Below are positions 17,801 to 24,668 of a DNA stretch of 27,011 nucleotides, piece by piece. This DNA comes from JBCCGE01 sp039029455 (GTDB taxonomy: Bacteria; Pseudomonadota; Gammaproteobacteria; Arenicellales; Poriferihabitantaceae). The stretch spans positions 1 through 27,011 of the forward strand of contig JBCCGE010000041.1 in NCBI GenBank assembly GCA_039029455.1, given 5' to 3'. The notes under the pieces are model-generated. The model was not told where the DNA came from. It saw only the letters and a program-made list of their open reading frames with translations, and searched no databases. Made by a program: the position numbers and the translations under genes. Positions within the stretch are counted from its first letter, which is position 1; each line of letters starts with the position of its first letter.

Positions 17801-18357
17801 GAGTGACGTCACCTGATGGGTCAACCACAAAGACCTATAACCTGACGGTTAACTTTACACCGCTGGCAACCATTATCGATACCGATGAGGACACCATTTT
17901 CGACTCGGTGGACAACTGTATTTTTGATCCGAACACCGATCAGCTGGATACGGATAACGACCTCATCGGCAATGTGTGCGATGACGATGACGACAACGAT
18001 GGCGTTGAGGACACCTTCCCGGATAATGATCCACTCAACCCCAACATCTGTCGGGATCTCGACGGCGACAGCTGCGATGACTGCTCAGTAGGCACCGACG
18101 GTTTTGGTCCGCTGGATGATTTCGATGATTTCAACGATGGACTTGATACTGACGGCAACGGCATCTGTAACGTGACAGACCCGGATGACGACGATGACGG
18201 TGATCTGGACGGCGATGACAACTGCCCGCTGGTGTTTAATCCAGGTCAGGAAGATTCTGACAATGACGGCACCGGTGATGCCTGTGAAGTGACGCAGTCG
18301 GGTGATATTTGTTTTCCGGTAAAAACACAGACAACGGTGACTCTTGTCTGTATGTAG
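11803..18357 (+). CDS. Giant exported multidomain protein (Vps62-like, beta-helix, cadherin-like, RCC1, LCCL-like, TSP3-like)
   Basis: The protein has 2184 residues from ATG 11803. That start puts a clean signal peptide at the N-terminus, with a hydrophobic core at about 8-22 and likely cleavage after SQA26; the in-frame TTG at 11755 adds 16 residues before it. Segments in order: Vps62-like region (about 30-560; DWENVRVRL near 458, SAKGSHAQYP near 514) with an Asn/Ser-rich insert at 336-363; cadherin-like sandwich 1 (689-813); glycine-rich beta-helix ending in a choice-of-anchor-Q-like RGATPDIGSVE (814-1156); cadherin-like 2 (1156-1250); cadherin-like 3 (1253-1631), split by seven RCC1 blades (1315-1591); two LCCL-like domains (about 1663-1750 and 1787-1906); cadherin-like 4 (1915-2021); Asp-rich thrombospondin-type-3-like calcium repeats (2025-2163); and a 20-residue tail with two cysteines. 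It is probably cell-surface or secreted and calcium-stabilised. The function is unknown; adhesion is an inference. It is transcribed alone. Confidence 0.88.
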   Translation: MTKFPRHVLSALAGLLLCLQLPVSQAAPEIELWVTDRSELVWSPAGSGRWNWNPLKGSGPYWFGRFYKAVYPGGLGFQELVRFGQNGSNTPTAMVVAVDLSGTALRNPIDYEYMWDDWDSGADLDASFWRPIPPAGYRCLGDMPQLGRSKPPLDAMACVRQDLVVPGEVDKDEEDSKSFVWNSRDACRNSGSCTDAFSAFRITPKPGTEGIEVKGAVVGSRGFFDGRDYAEGVYSYDDDDVLTAARSSHGFSSDHLGNYLNDVWVLKGSAVDWGTPPEQWELEQLISYFGPEIRMHVDEEFFPDDPEAMFDDPGTVLRYGITENYLGDDEENEFGFLNFNFNSDTNSNPNSTSAPAGGNIPTSNATILHDMQVPLAHPRANDDDFVAYLDYPQSTWVGNTDRARAYVRAQPLDGAFLELQYWIFYPYNSDGKLRLTVGEPPQANFYELKTILGRHWSDWENVRVRLAKRSVWNGGEYRGYTRNNLVLSKHASEEEISNFDPRLGYNEHFRPIVYSAKGSHAQYPTSDVHYYQREKSFNYAIGTFAVDLLDLTGSADLVGGFDPTGFGGGGLGFANDLGLPGAEEISDYAPIQSDTARIGMLEFPSFGSSEKLRTYLPGKSVLVSAAWPNVTPDVPNWFYFMDQFGGFIPSKYAGVRIFNQSIETKFKTETGKPGLMERNEWHEPVPINPNLGMLITNEGDISPAFDQGVTEYSIAVDNTTTTFQLAALAVDDQAKIEIKQGATVLDTLAWDAGANAVHKELLGKYSIPIGPLSAGLNVYDIVVTICGAGTKVQTDLNCDPVTKTYQLTVDRAAYTVQNTNPSGPGSLVAGLAIAQDGDAIRFNASLDGQTINLNDPGGSSHFVINGNKDIRIDASNLPNRISINANNHARHFFIDSGSKLILRNVTLFSGYPGASSGGGAIQNLGTLEVWDSRIVSNEAGSTGGGIQNVMSGSDYALILRTRIAGNIAGTSGGGIFNSSSGNGPQLFQSTVRNNSAPIGGALHNAAGTTTLYNSTVANNTTDNGSSMGLVDEGDGFFLNYATVNEGLQNPNDDPTGTTLRNSILFEIDSDYDTIGENIIGARSNASDRVPGAPFPYFEQIPQLTPLGDYGGPTWTMLPGPNSYANDNAVPFSLMTDQKGDPRGATPDIGSVEAPNLNLPYLDLSDGVLSPALDGSDTVYNIPVAYDIHDISFGTAPPLAGTTVSSRVNGGTYGDVTTPLLLNLGLNVVEIQVDFFGVFQDVYTINITRAAPSTNADLHFLAASSMDLDPVFDSAVTSYDAGTVSGEDFRLWTKRQHWASKVEIRVNGGNYSEVPDITPIAAGGSHGLRLSEDGDVIGTGFNFSGQAQSQDANYAENGFVKLSAGLAHSVAIDGGANLRAWGQNNQSQTDYPSGLHRVTQVASETHNLALTRDGTVVAWGGSNSQGELDVPPGLTDVIQVAAGSSFSLALKSDGTVVQWGSNTYPVPGGLSDVVAIVASSSNSLALKADGTVVRWGFELNNNLSDVPGNLVGVVDIAAGGSASFALTGNGRVTAWGLQNQCEATAFVSPLEDVIDIASGSGTRTALKQDGFTDLWGAYGKGQIDDPNDAIKSPTDTVPAIALVNGLNTIDVRVMAQDGTTTKTYTVTVTRDDTFIADQFELAPDTVEDIRLENDVYYDNITQIGQIIYFRVTGSTLPEFNGRVDAWGTGVYQLRSNIANAAVHAGVLADGEEGVVAITIVPPPPGSNYTSSIQNGVETRGGTNSRKTAFTIAPFTGDPYASLKTDYGVRRGLTPIDLRCYGGNEDVTMRFLVLASAPDDPNNPASEQTVYFQKFEDEEDVNGQVITENAFEVNRYSSDSSLATAVVHAGILQDGEVGLVDVTYEAPFDFDDDDIAIDTVLQNGVKPSLFGGDHDGKTTGGYRLEGVALLSGFLPVLSANADLESLLVSEGTFAPLFTANTLNYTVTREDEFRQLVNITPTAADPLAKIEFTVDDDPFFETPTGEASLPFYLPNGSSVIKVRVTSPDGSTTKTYNLTVNFTPLATIIDTDEDTIFDSVDNCIFDPNTDQLDTDNDLIGNVCDDDDDNDGVEDTFPDNDPLNPNICRDLDGDSCDDCSVGTDGFGPLDDFDDFNDGLDTDGNGICNVTDPDDDDDGDLDGDDNCPLVFNPGQEDSDNDGTGDACEVTQSGDICFPVKTQTTVTLVCM
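15745..16575 (+). repeat. Seven RCC1-type blades within the giant gene
   Basis: Seven consecutive units share the pattern (V/I)xxIAAGxxxSLALKxDGTVVxWG, each about 36-45 residues. Seven is the number needed to close an RCC1 beta-propeller. Two neighbouring blades are also near-identical in DNA: the stretches starting at 16141 and 16249 both read CTGGCGTTGAAA (or a one-base variant) and continue GACGGCACCGT, 108 nt (36 codons) apart. That points to a fairly recent in-frame blade duplication. Confidence 0.75.
17876..18290 (+). repeat. Thrombospondin-type-3-like calcium-binding repeats
   Basis: The encoded segment is dense in aspartate. It has repeated D-x-D-x-D-G and DNC units (DSVDNCIFDP, DTDNDLIGNVCDDDDDNDG, GDDNCPLVFNPGQEDSDNDG, GDACE). 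The paired cysteines and the NxP spacing fit thrombospondin type 3 repeats, which wrap around calcium ions and often act as a stiff C-terminal stalk in bacterial surface proteins. Confidence 0.85.
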
Positions 18358-18385
18358 TAAGCAATATCAACAAACTGGACGTGTT

Positions 18386-18414
18386 AAAAAAGCGAGGCGT
18401 GGCCTCGCTTTTTT
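18386..18414 (+). terminator. Intrinsic (probably bidirectional) terminator after the giant gene
   Basis: GCGAGGC-GTG-GCCTCGC (18392-18408) makes a perfect GC-rich 7-bp stem with a 3-nt loop. It is flanked by six A on the left and six T on the right. It lies 29 nt after the giant gene's stop. The A-run and T-run would also allow termination from the opposite side. Confidence 0.92.
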
Positions 18415-18550
18415 ACACCCGTTTGGACCTCAAAAAAAATTACTCTGGTAACTAGTTATCTGGTCATAAAAAGGGGGCTAGCTATCACTTACGCCATAGT
18501 TCGCCCCATGGAATACCCAGAGATGCACCAACAAAGTGCGATGGAAGACG
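18415..18550. other. Intergenic stretch without recognised gene
   Basis: These 136 nt lie between the terminator and the stop of the small minus-strand gene. The only structure noted is a 10-bp palindrome TAACTAGTTA at 18449-18458. No ORF with a ribosome binding site was found. Confidence 0.4.
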
Positions 18551-18742
18551 TTACGTTGATTTAGCGAGGAAAACGGAAGGGTTGAAATTTTGCTTTTTAC
18601 TCCAGACGTTTCGGCACATCACATTGATGTTTGAATAACATACATTGAGTAAGCGTTTGATTTCCAAAGCTCTTAGTTCGTGAGCCTTGTCAGTCAGATG
18701 CTTGAGTTCTTCGCTTGTAAGAGGCGCTTCAAATTCATTCAT
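18551..18742 (-). CDS. Small hypothetical protein, 63 residues
   Basis: The family is not recognised with certainty. The N-terminal 35 residues look like a single amphipathic helix pair rich in Leu, Glu and Lys (LTSEELKHLTDKAHELRAL, then EIKRLL). The C-terminal half has two cysteines and several aromatic and asparagine residues. There is no signal peptide. The ATG has GGAG 8 nt upstream, which supports translation. The gene is divergent from the LysR regulator, with 146 nt between them, and so is a possible target of that regulator by the usual LysR gene arrangement. Confidence 0.5.
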   Translation of the reverse strand: MNEFEAPLTSEELKHLTDKAHELRALEIKRLLNVCYSNINVMCRNVWSKKQNFNPSVFLAKST

Positions 18743-18888
18743 GGTACTGCTCCGTTAAAAAGATGAACTGGTACATTAATTGCTTGCACAGGATGGTATC
18801 TCTCTTTCATCCTTGTGATTAGGCCTCTTGTGGACAAAAACTGTAAACACCAGCGCAACAGTGCTCAGAAAACAATCGCTGTATCGAC

Positions 18889-19803
18889 ATGAGCCTGACC
18901 AATCATTTACTGCTGTTTGTCAAATTAGTCGATAAAGGCAGTTTCACTGCAGTTGCTCGGGATACGGGTGTATCGAAATCGGCGGTCAGTCGACAGTTTC
19001 GACAGCTTGAAGATGAGCTGGGAATCAGGCTCCTGAATCGCACCACCCGGAAAATCGTGCTCACCGAGGCAGGAAAACGAATTTATGATTCAGCAGAGCG
19101 CGTGGTTAGGGAGCTTGATGAACTTGAAGCATTCGCTTTAGAAGCCAGTAGTAAAATAGTGGGGCGGCTTCAGATAACGTCCACCGTTGCATTTGGGAAG
19201 GCTCATCTACTTCCGCTGATTCCAAGATTTTTGGATCAACATTCAAAGCTGAATTTTGATCTCGAACTGACGGATCGTCCCGTTGATCTGGTTGCCGAGG
19301 GAAAAGATCTGGCGATACGTTTTTACGAGCAGGTCGATAGTGACTCTGTCGTTGTTCGCCGACTGGCGCAAAGTCGTCGATTAATTTGCGCTTCTCCGGA
19401 ATACCTTGATCGGCACGGGGTACCTACCCATCCGGACGACTTGCTGGCGCACAATTGCCTAAGGAGTTCCAACGTTGCGGGGTGGAATGGTTGGGAGTTT
19501 GATATTGACGGAACTAAAAAATTGATCAGCGTTCGAGGTAACTTCAAGGCGAACAGCGCAGACGCAACTTACCGAGCGGCACTTTCTGGACTGGGTATTG
19601 CAAGACTCTCAGAATATCTGGTGTGTGATGATCTGAGTAACCAAAGATTGGTTCGGCTGCTGGACGAATACGCCTTTGAAACGTCTGATCTTATGGTCAC
19701 CTATCCGGATCGTAGAAACCTCTCGCCCAAAGTCAGAGCTTTCCTCGATTTTCTGATAGATGAATTTACGCCAAACCCGCCATGGGCGCGATCCGAGTCA
19801 TAA
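18889..19803 (+). CDS. LysR-family transcriptional regulator
   Basis: This 304-residue protein has typical LysR architecture. The N-terminal winged helix-turn-helix is at about 5-65 (GSFTAVARDTGVSKSAVSRQFRQLEDELG, then LLNRTTRKIVLTEAG), followed by a linker helix and a two-lobed effector-binding domain from about 92 (VGRLQITSTVAFG) to the end. Features such as LAIRFYEQ and RRLICASPEYL match the group commonly annotated as LysR with a PBP2 CrgA-like domain. The effector is unknown. The upstream neighbour is the divergent 63-residue gene. The downstream gene on the opposite strand belongs to the methylated-amine operon and converges with it, leaving 51 nt without an obvious terminator. Confidence 0.95.
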   Translation: MSLTNHLLLFVKLVDKGSFTAVARDTGVSKSAVSRQFRQLEDELGIRLLNRTTRKIVLTEAGKRIYDSAERVVRELDELEAFALEASSKIVGRLQITSTVAFGKAHLLPLIPRFLDQHSKLNFDLELTDRPVDLVAEGKDLAIRFYEQVDSDSVVVRRLAQSRRLICASPEYLDRHGVPTHPDDLLAHNCLRSSNVAGWNGWEFDIDGTKKLISVRGNFKANSADATYRAALSGLGIARLSEYLVCDDLSNQRLVRLLDEYAFETSDLMVTYPDRRNLSPKVRAFLDFLIDEFTPNPPWARSES

Positions 19804-19854
19804 ATCTCATATTCGTCAAAGCCAGGCAGCTAAAATAACAATGGATTACCTCAT

Positions 19855-22254
19855 TCATCCGGCAGTGTAAGCCGGGTTGTCCGCTAATCTCGCCCGACAA
19901 TGTTGTCCGAGCACTTCGACCGTCAGATCACGATGTTTAATACTGTCCATGTCATTAATCAGCAGAAACGCCAGGCTCTTTTGAATGCGATGGCCAAAGG
20001 CACCCGAAATTGCAACGCCAACACAATCACCATCTGCGAATACGGCTTCTCCACCGATAATGTCACTGGATTCCGTATCCACCTCACATAAATGGAAGAT
20101 CGGGCCTGCACCGGACTCGCGCAGGTTCATTAGCTGCCGTCTGCCAATAAAGTCTCGATCTTTTAATGAAATAAAACGATCCAGGCCAAGTTCCCAGGCG
20201 TTGTTTTCAACAGTTAGTTCTACCCCCCAAGCTTTGTAGCCTTTCTCGAGTCGCATACTGTTCAGGGCGTAAAAGCCGAAATCGACCGGCGGATCGACAG
20301 ATGTCATGGACTTGAGTGCATCGTAGATTGCCAGCTGATCGTTGATGTCATGATGCAGCTCCCAACCATTCTCACCGGTATAGCTCATGTTCATAGCCAA
20401 AACCGTTTTACCGGCGACGGCTATGTTTTGAGCGGTGAGCCATGGGAATCCACTGGGTGTCAGATCCGCATCGGTTAGCGTTGACAGAATGGCTGCAGAC
20501 GCCGGTCCGGACAGTCCGATGACACCCCTTTTCGATGTGACGCAGTCCATGCGCACGTCATACTCAGCGGACAGATGCTGATCCAGCCAGTCTCGATGGT
20601 GTTGTTCTGCAGCCGCCGCAAAGACGAGATAGTAACTTTCTTCGGACACTCGGGTTATGGTGAATTCGCACTCGACCGTGCCCATGTCATTGAGAAAGTG
20701 ACACAAACGAATCTCCCCTGATTTCGAAGGCAGTCGATTGGCTGAGAGTCGATCGAGAAACCGTTTTGAATCGACACCTGAGACCAACAATTTACTGAAG
20801 CCTGACAGATCGATCACTCCCGCATGAGTGGTGACACTGTTAACTTCCCGTGCCACTGCGGCAAACCACTCGGTACGATGAAAACTCATGGTCTGTTGTT
20901 CGTCGCCGGACGCAAACCAGTTGGCGCGTTCCCATCCGTAGACACACCCGAACCGGGCGCCATTCTTTTTCAGTCGATCGTAGAGCGGAGTTTTCTTTGT
21001 TGGTCTGCCGGCCGGTCGCTCCTCCATCACATAGTGGGTCGCGAACTGCATGGAAAAAACCTCAATCGCTTTTTCCACCCGATAGTCCCCGCGGGAAAAA
21101 TCTCCAAAGCGTCTCGGATCAAAAACTCCCATATGCATCGGCGGTTGACCTTCCACCATCCATTCGGCCAGCAGTTTGCCCGCACCCGCCCCCTCACCAA
21201 TGCCAAATCCGCTCCCGCAAGACAACCAAGCGTTCCTCAGGCCGGGGGCAGGCCCGATCAGCGGCTGGCCGTCCGCCGAATAGCTGACGGGCCCGTGGAC
21301 TGTGGTTTTGATACCGGCTTCATTCAAAACCGGCATGCGCTCCATGGCATCCGCCATCAGATGTGCGACCCGGTCCAGTTCCGGATCGAACAGTTCCATG
21401 CCGAAGTTTTCAGGAACGCCATTAATCGACCAGGTTTGCGGGTTTTCTTCGTAAGCCCCAAGGATCAAACCATCACGCTCCCGTCGGGTATACCACTGAT
21501 AGTCATGATGACGAACCAGAGGAATACTGTCCGGCTCACAGGTCGCGACGTCAGGATGGTCGTCCGTGACGAAATACTGGTGCAGCATGGGTGTGATGGG
21601 CAAATCAAGCCCGATCATTCGGCCGATCTCGTTGGCCCAGAATCCGGGTGCCAGCACGACATGCTCGGCGATGATGTCGCGCTGGCTTGTCCGCAGGCAC
21701 CACTCGCCGCCTGCGGTTTGCTCGATTGACGTCACGGGACTGTTGCGCAGTATTGTCGCACCGCCATCCCGCGCCCGTTTCGCCATCGCGTGGGTGGTCT
21801 GCGACGGGTCGACATAACCGTCAGTAGGTTCGTACAACGCACCCAACAATCCCTTGGTGTTCATCAGGGGGAAAATCTCTTCAATCTCAGAGGGGCCCAC
21901 AATGTCAAAATCGATACCCATCTGACGACCCACCGAGAGACCGTGTCGAAATTCATCCATTCGATCCGGGTCGTGAGTCACACGCAGTCCGCGGCAGCGG
22001 TGATACCCTGTTGGTGTGCCGACATCGCTGTCAAGCTGCCGATACAGGTCGGTACTGAACTGGCGCATGAACAAGTGGGTCGGGCTGAAGCTGTAATGAG
22101 TGCAAAACCCCGCTGCATGCCAGGTCGAACCTGCGGTTAACTCGGATTTTTCCAGTAAGGTCACATCCGTCCAGCCTTTTTCGACCAGCTGCATGAGTAA
22201 CCCGCATCCATAGATTCCGCCCCCGACGATAGCGACGCGTGTGTGTACAGTCAT
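19855..22254 (-). CDS. FAD-dependent dimethylglycine/sarcosine dehydrogenase-like protein with GcvT domain (second copy)
   Basis: This protein of 799 residues is a fusion of a DAO-type FAD oxidoreductase with a tetrahydrofolate-binding aminomethyltransferase domain, as in mitochondrial dimethylglycine dehydrogenase (about 860). The Rossmann fingerprint is VAIVGGGIYGCG (7-18). TAGSTWHAAG contains His46, the position that carries covalent FAD in the mitochondrial enzymes. The GcvT-like half begins near residue 430 and includes YTGENGWELHHD and RLEKGYKAWGVEL. The expected reaction is oxidative N-demethylation, with the one-carbon unit passed to tetrahydrofolate. The start overlaps the stop of the upstream paralogue by 4 nt (ATGA), so the two are translationally coupled. 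Its substrate cannot be told apart from that of its paralogue by eye. Confidence 0.92.
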   Translation of the reverse strand: MTVHTRVAIVGGGIYGCGLLMQLVEKGWTDVTLLEKSELTAGSTWHAAGFCTHYSFSPTHLFMRQFSTDLYRQLDSDVGTPTGYHRCRGLRVTHDPDRMDEFRHGLSVGRQMGIDFDIVGPSEIEEIFPLMNTKGLLGALYEPTDGYVDPSQTTHAMAKRARDGGATILRNSPVTSIEQTAGGEWCLRTSQRDIIAEHVVLAPGFWANEIGRMIGLDLPITPMLHQYFVTDDHPDVATCEPDSIPLVRHHDYQWYTRRERDGLILGAYEENPQTWSINGVPENFGMELFDPELDRVAHLMADAMERMPVLNEAGIKTTVHGPVSYSADGQPLIGPAPGLRNAWLSCGSGFGIGEGAGAGKLLAEWMVEGQPPMHMGVFDPRRFGDFSRGDYRVEKAIEVFSMQFATHYVMEERPAGRPTKKTPLYDRLKKNGARFGCVYGWERANWFASGDEQQTMSFHRTEWFAAVAREVNSVTTHAGVIDLSGFSKLLVSGVDSKRFLDRLSANRLPSKSGEIRLCHFLNDMGTVECEFTITRVSEESYYLVFAAAAEQHHRDWLDQHLSAEYDVRMDCVTSKRGVIGLSGPASAAILSTLTDADLTPSGFPWLTAQNIAVAGKTVLAMNMSYTGENGWELHHDINDQLAIYDALKSMTSVDPPVDFGFYALNSMRLEKGYKAWGVELTVENNAWELGLDRFISLKDRDFIGRRQLMNLRESGAGPIFHLCEVDTESSDIIGGEAVFADGDCVGVAISGAFGHRIQKSLAFLLINDMDSIKHRDLTVEVLGQHCRARLADNPAYTAG

Positions 22255-24665
22255 GATTTCATTCTCCGGCCGTCCGGGTCGTAGGGGGCTTTAGGTAATG
22301 GTGTGACTTCAAAGCGCTCTCCTCCAATATCAACGAACCACTGTTCTTTTGACTCGATCGATCGCGGAACATAGGCCATACACAGCGGCTTTCCGGTTCG
22401 GAATCCCAATCCACCGGATGTGGTTCGACCGACGCACTCGTCTTTAAAATAAACGGGCTCGTCGTGCAGCAACAGGGGCGATGTGTCATGCACTTCAAAC
22501 AGTTGCAATCGATTCTCTGTGGGTTTTGACCGCAGGCGTTTAATTGCCTGTTTCCCGATGTAATCGATGTCGTGGTTTTTCGTAACCGCAAACCCGAGTC
22601 CGGCGCTGATCGGATCATCGTCCGTGCCGATATCGTGACCCCAATGTAAATAACCTTTTTCCAGTCGACAGCTGTCGAGACAGTAATGCCCGGCGAGAGT
22701 GATATTAAAGCGCGCAGCTGATTCAACAACCGCACTAAAGACCGCAGCGGCAAACCGGTTCTCGATATACAGTTCGTAACCCAGCTCGCCCACGTAGCTG
22801 AGGCGAACCACACGAACAGTGTGACCTTTGATGGAAAGATCCATAAAATGGGAAAAGGGCAGAGCGTTCAGCTCATTCGGTTGATCGACGAGTTCTGACA
22901 TCAGTTGTCGACTGTTCGGGCCCATGACACCAAGTACGCACTCCCGTTCAGTGACGTCCTCAATTAACAGCGTATCGGGTAACCGCGCCGTCAGTCTCTC
23001 GATGTCGCGCACTCTCGTCGCAGCGCCGGTGGTCAACCGCCAGTGATCCGTACCCTTCCTTGACAGCGTACCCTCGGTCTCTATTCCACCGGATTCGTTG
23101 AGCATCAGGGTGTACACCACTCGCCCAATCGGAATATCGATGGCGTTGCAGCACAGATTCTGTAGCGATTGCAGTGAACCGGATCCGGAAATATCGATCT
23201 TGGTAAACGGAGACAGCTCGAACAGGGCGCCGGCTGTCTGCAGGTTTTTTGACTCCCGATCCGCAATCGACCACCATCCCTGAGGTCCGTAGCTGTATCT
23301 GACAGTCTTTTCATCCGGTGTTTTCGCGAAATAGAGGGGTCGCTCCCATCCTGTGGGTGCGCCGAAAACTGCGCCGTGTGCGGCCATTTCCTCGTGCCAG
23401 ACTGAGCGTTTTCGATTCCGACCGGTTTTGAACTGCTTATACGGCCAGTGCATGGCAAACTGATTGTGAACCGACTCGGGAATGCGCGTTCGCAGAAAAT
23501 CCGCGTCGCCATCACCGGGTAGCATTCTTTGCACATCGACATCCCACAGATCCATCGGCGGCGCACCGTCCAATACCCAGTCCGCCATTACTTTTCCGAC
23601 GCCGGCGGACGACATGACGCCAATAGAATTGAATCCACAGGCCACAAAGAAGTTGTCAAATCCCGGAATTCGACCCATGAGCTGCCGTGTGTCTGGGGTA
23701 AAACTCTCCGGTCCGTTCATGAAACGGGAGATGCCGTGGTCGGCGAAGGCAGGAACTCGATGAATGCCGGCCTGAAACATGGGCTCGGCCAGTTCCCAGT
23801 TCTCCGGAAATTCCAGAAAGTCGATATCGGGATTCTGTCCTTCAGGATCCCACAGAGTTGCATTGGATTCGAACTGTCCGAGCACCAGTTTTCCGGCATC
23901 GCCCTTGATGTAAATGCCGCTGTCGAGATCGCGAATCACAGGACACGGCGAGGCCAGGTCTGAAATCGGTTCGGTCACGATGTACATGTGCTCTACCGCA
24001 TGAAGTGGCAGTTGCACGTTCGCCATTTGTCCAATTTGTCGCGACCACAGACCGGCGCAATTGATGACACTTGATGCCTCGATGAATTCTCCATCGGTCA
24101 GGGTCACACCAATAATGCGGCGTTCTTTTCGCTCAATTGACGCCACTCCGGCGTGCTCCCGTATCGTCACCCCCATGTTGCGTGCGCCGCGGGCATAGGC
24201 CATGCACAGATCGACAGGATTGATCTGTGCGTCTTCATCGACCCACACGGCTCCGCTTAAATCGTGCGTGTTCATATGAGCAAAACGTTCAATGATTTGT
24301 GGCGGTTGCAGAATTTCGGCGTGCAGACCGTGCATTCCCGCTGTGGCGTGCAGCCGGCGCAGTTCAGTCATCCGGCTATCCGACTGGGCCAGCCACATGC
24401 CACCGGTCTGAAGAAAGCCGGTCGCCTGTCCGGTTTCAGACTCCAGGCGGGCAAACAGCTCAACCCCGTAGCGGGCCAGTACCGTCAGGTTATAGCTGGA
24501 CCGTAGCGGACCGCAGATGCCGGCCGCGTGCCAGGACGTTCCGCTGGTCAGCCGGTTGCGCTCCAGCAGAAATACCTCGCGGTGCTCCCGCAGACCAAGG
24601 TGATAGGCAACGCTGAGCCCGATCGCACCTCCGCCGATAACGACAATGGGGAATGATTTGTTCAT
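22251..24665 (-). CDS. FAD-dependent dimethylglycine/sarcosine dehydrogenase-like protein with GcvT domain (first copy)
   Basis: This 804-residue protein has the same FAD oxidoreductase-GcvT fusion as the next gene. The FAD fingerprint is VVIGGGAIGLSVA (8-20). TSGTSWHAAG contains His46, the expected covalent-FAD histidine. The C-terminal half carries YVGELGYELYIEN and RLEKGYLHWGHDIGTDDDP, the latter typical of the GcvT/dehydrogenase fusion family. It starts 3 nt after the stop of the MttB-like gene and ends 4 nt inside the next gene. The two copies are clearly divergent in sequence and are not a recent duplication, so they probably act on different methylated amines or successive steps (for example dimethylglycine, then sarcosine). 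This is inference. Confidence 0.92.
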   Translation of the reverse strand: MNKSFPIVVIGGGAIGLSVAYHLGLREHREVFLLERNRLTSGTSWHAAGICGPLRSSYNLTVLARYGVELFARLESETGQATGFLQTGGMWLAQSDSRMTELRRLHATAGMHGLHAEILQPPQIIERFAHMNTHDLSGAVWVDEDAQINPVDLCMAYARGARNMGVTIREHAGVASIERKERRIIGVTLTDGEFIEASSVINCAGLWSRQIGQMANVQLPLHAVEHMYIVTEPISDLASPCPVIRDLDSGIYIKGDAGKLVLGQFESNATLWDPEGQNPDIDFLEFPENWELAEPMFQAGIHRVPAFADHGISRFMNGPESFTPDTRQLMGRIPGFDNFFVACGFNSIGVMSSAGVGKVMADWVLDGAPPMDLWDVDVQRMLPGDGDADFLRTRIPESVHNQFAMHWPYKQFKTGRNRKRSVWHEEMAAHGAVFGAPTGWERPLYFAKTPDEKTVRYSYGPQGWWSIADRESKNLQTAGALFELSPFTKIDISGSGSLQSLQNLCCNAIDIPIGRVVYTLMLNESGGIETEGTLSRKGTDHWRLTTGAATRVRDIERLTARLPDTLLIEDVTERECVLGVMGPNSRQLMSELVDQPNELNALPFSHFMDLSIKGHTVRVVRLSYVGELGYELYIENRFAAAVFSAVVESAARFNITLAGHYCLDSCRLEKGYLHWGHDIGTDDDPISAGLGFAVTKNHDIDYIGKQAIKRLRSKPTENRLQLFEVHDTSPLLLHDEPVYFKDECVGRTTSGGLGFRTGKPLCMAYVPRSIESKEQWFVDIGGERFEVTPLPKAPYDPDGRRMKS

Positions 24666-24668
24666 CGG

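Noticed and set aside
18449..18458. Palindrome TAACTAGTTA
   Set aside because: It is short, in AT-rich intergenic DNA, with no nearby promoter signals. It is compatible with chance.
20824..21729. 301-codon plus-strand ORF inside the second dehydrogenase gene
   Set aside because: It is antisense to conserved FAD and GcvT sequence, and the product has no family pattern.
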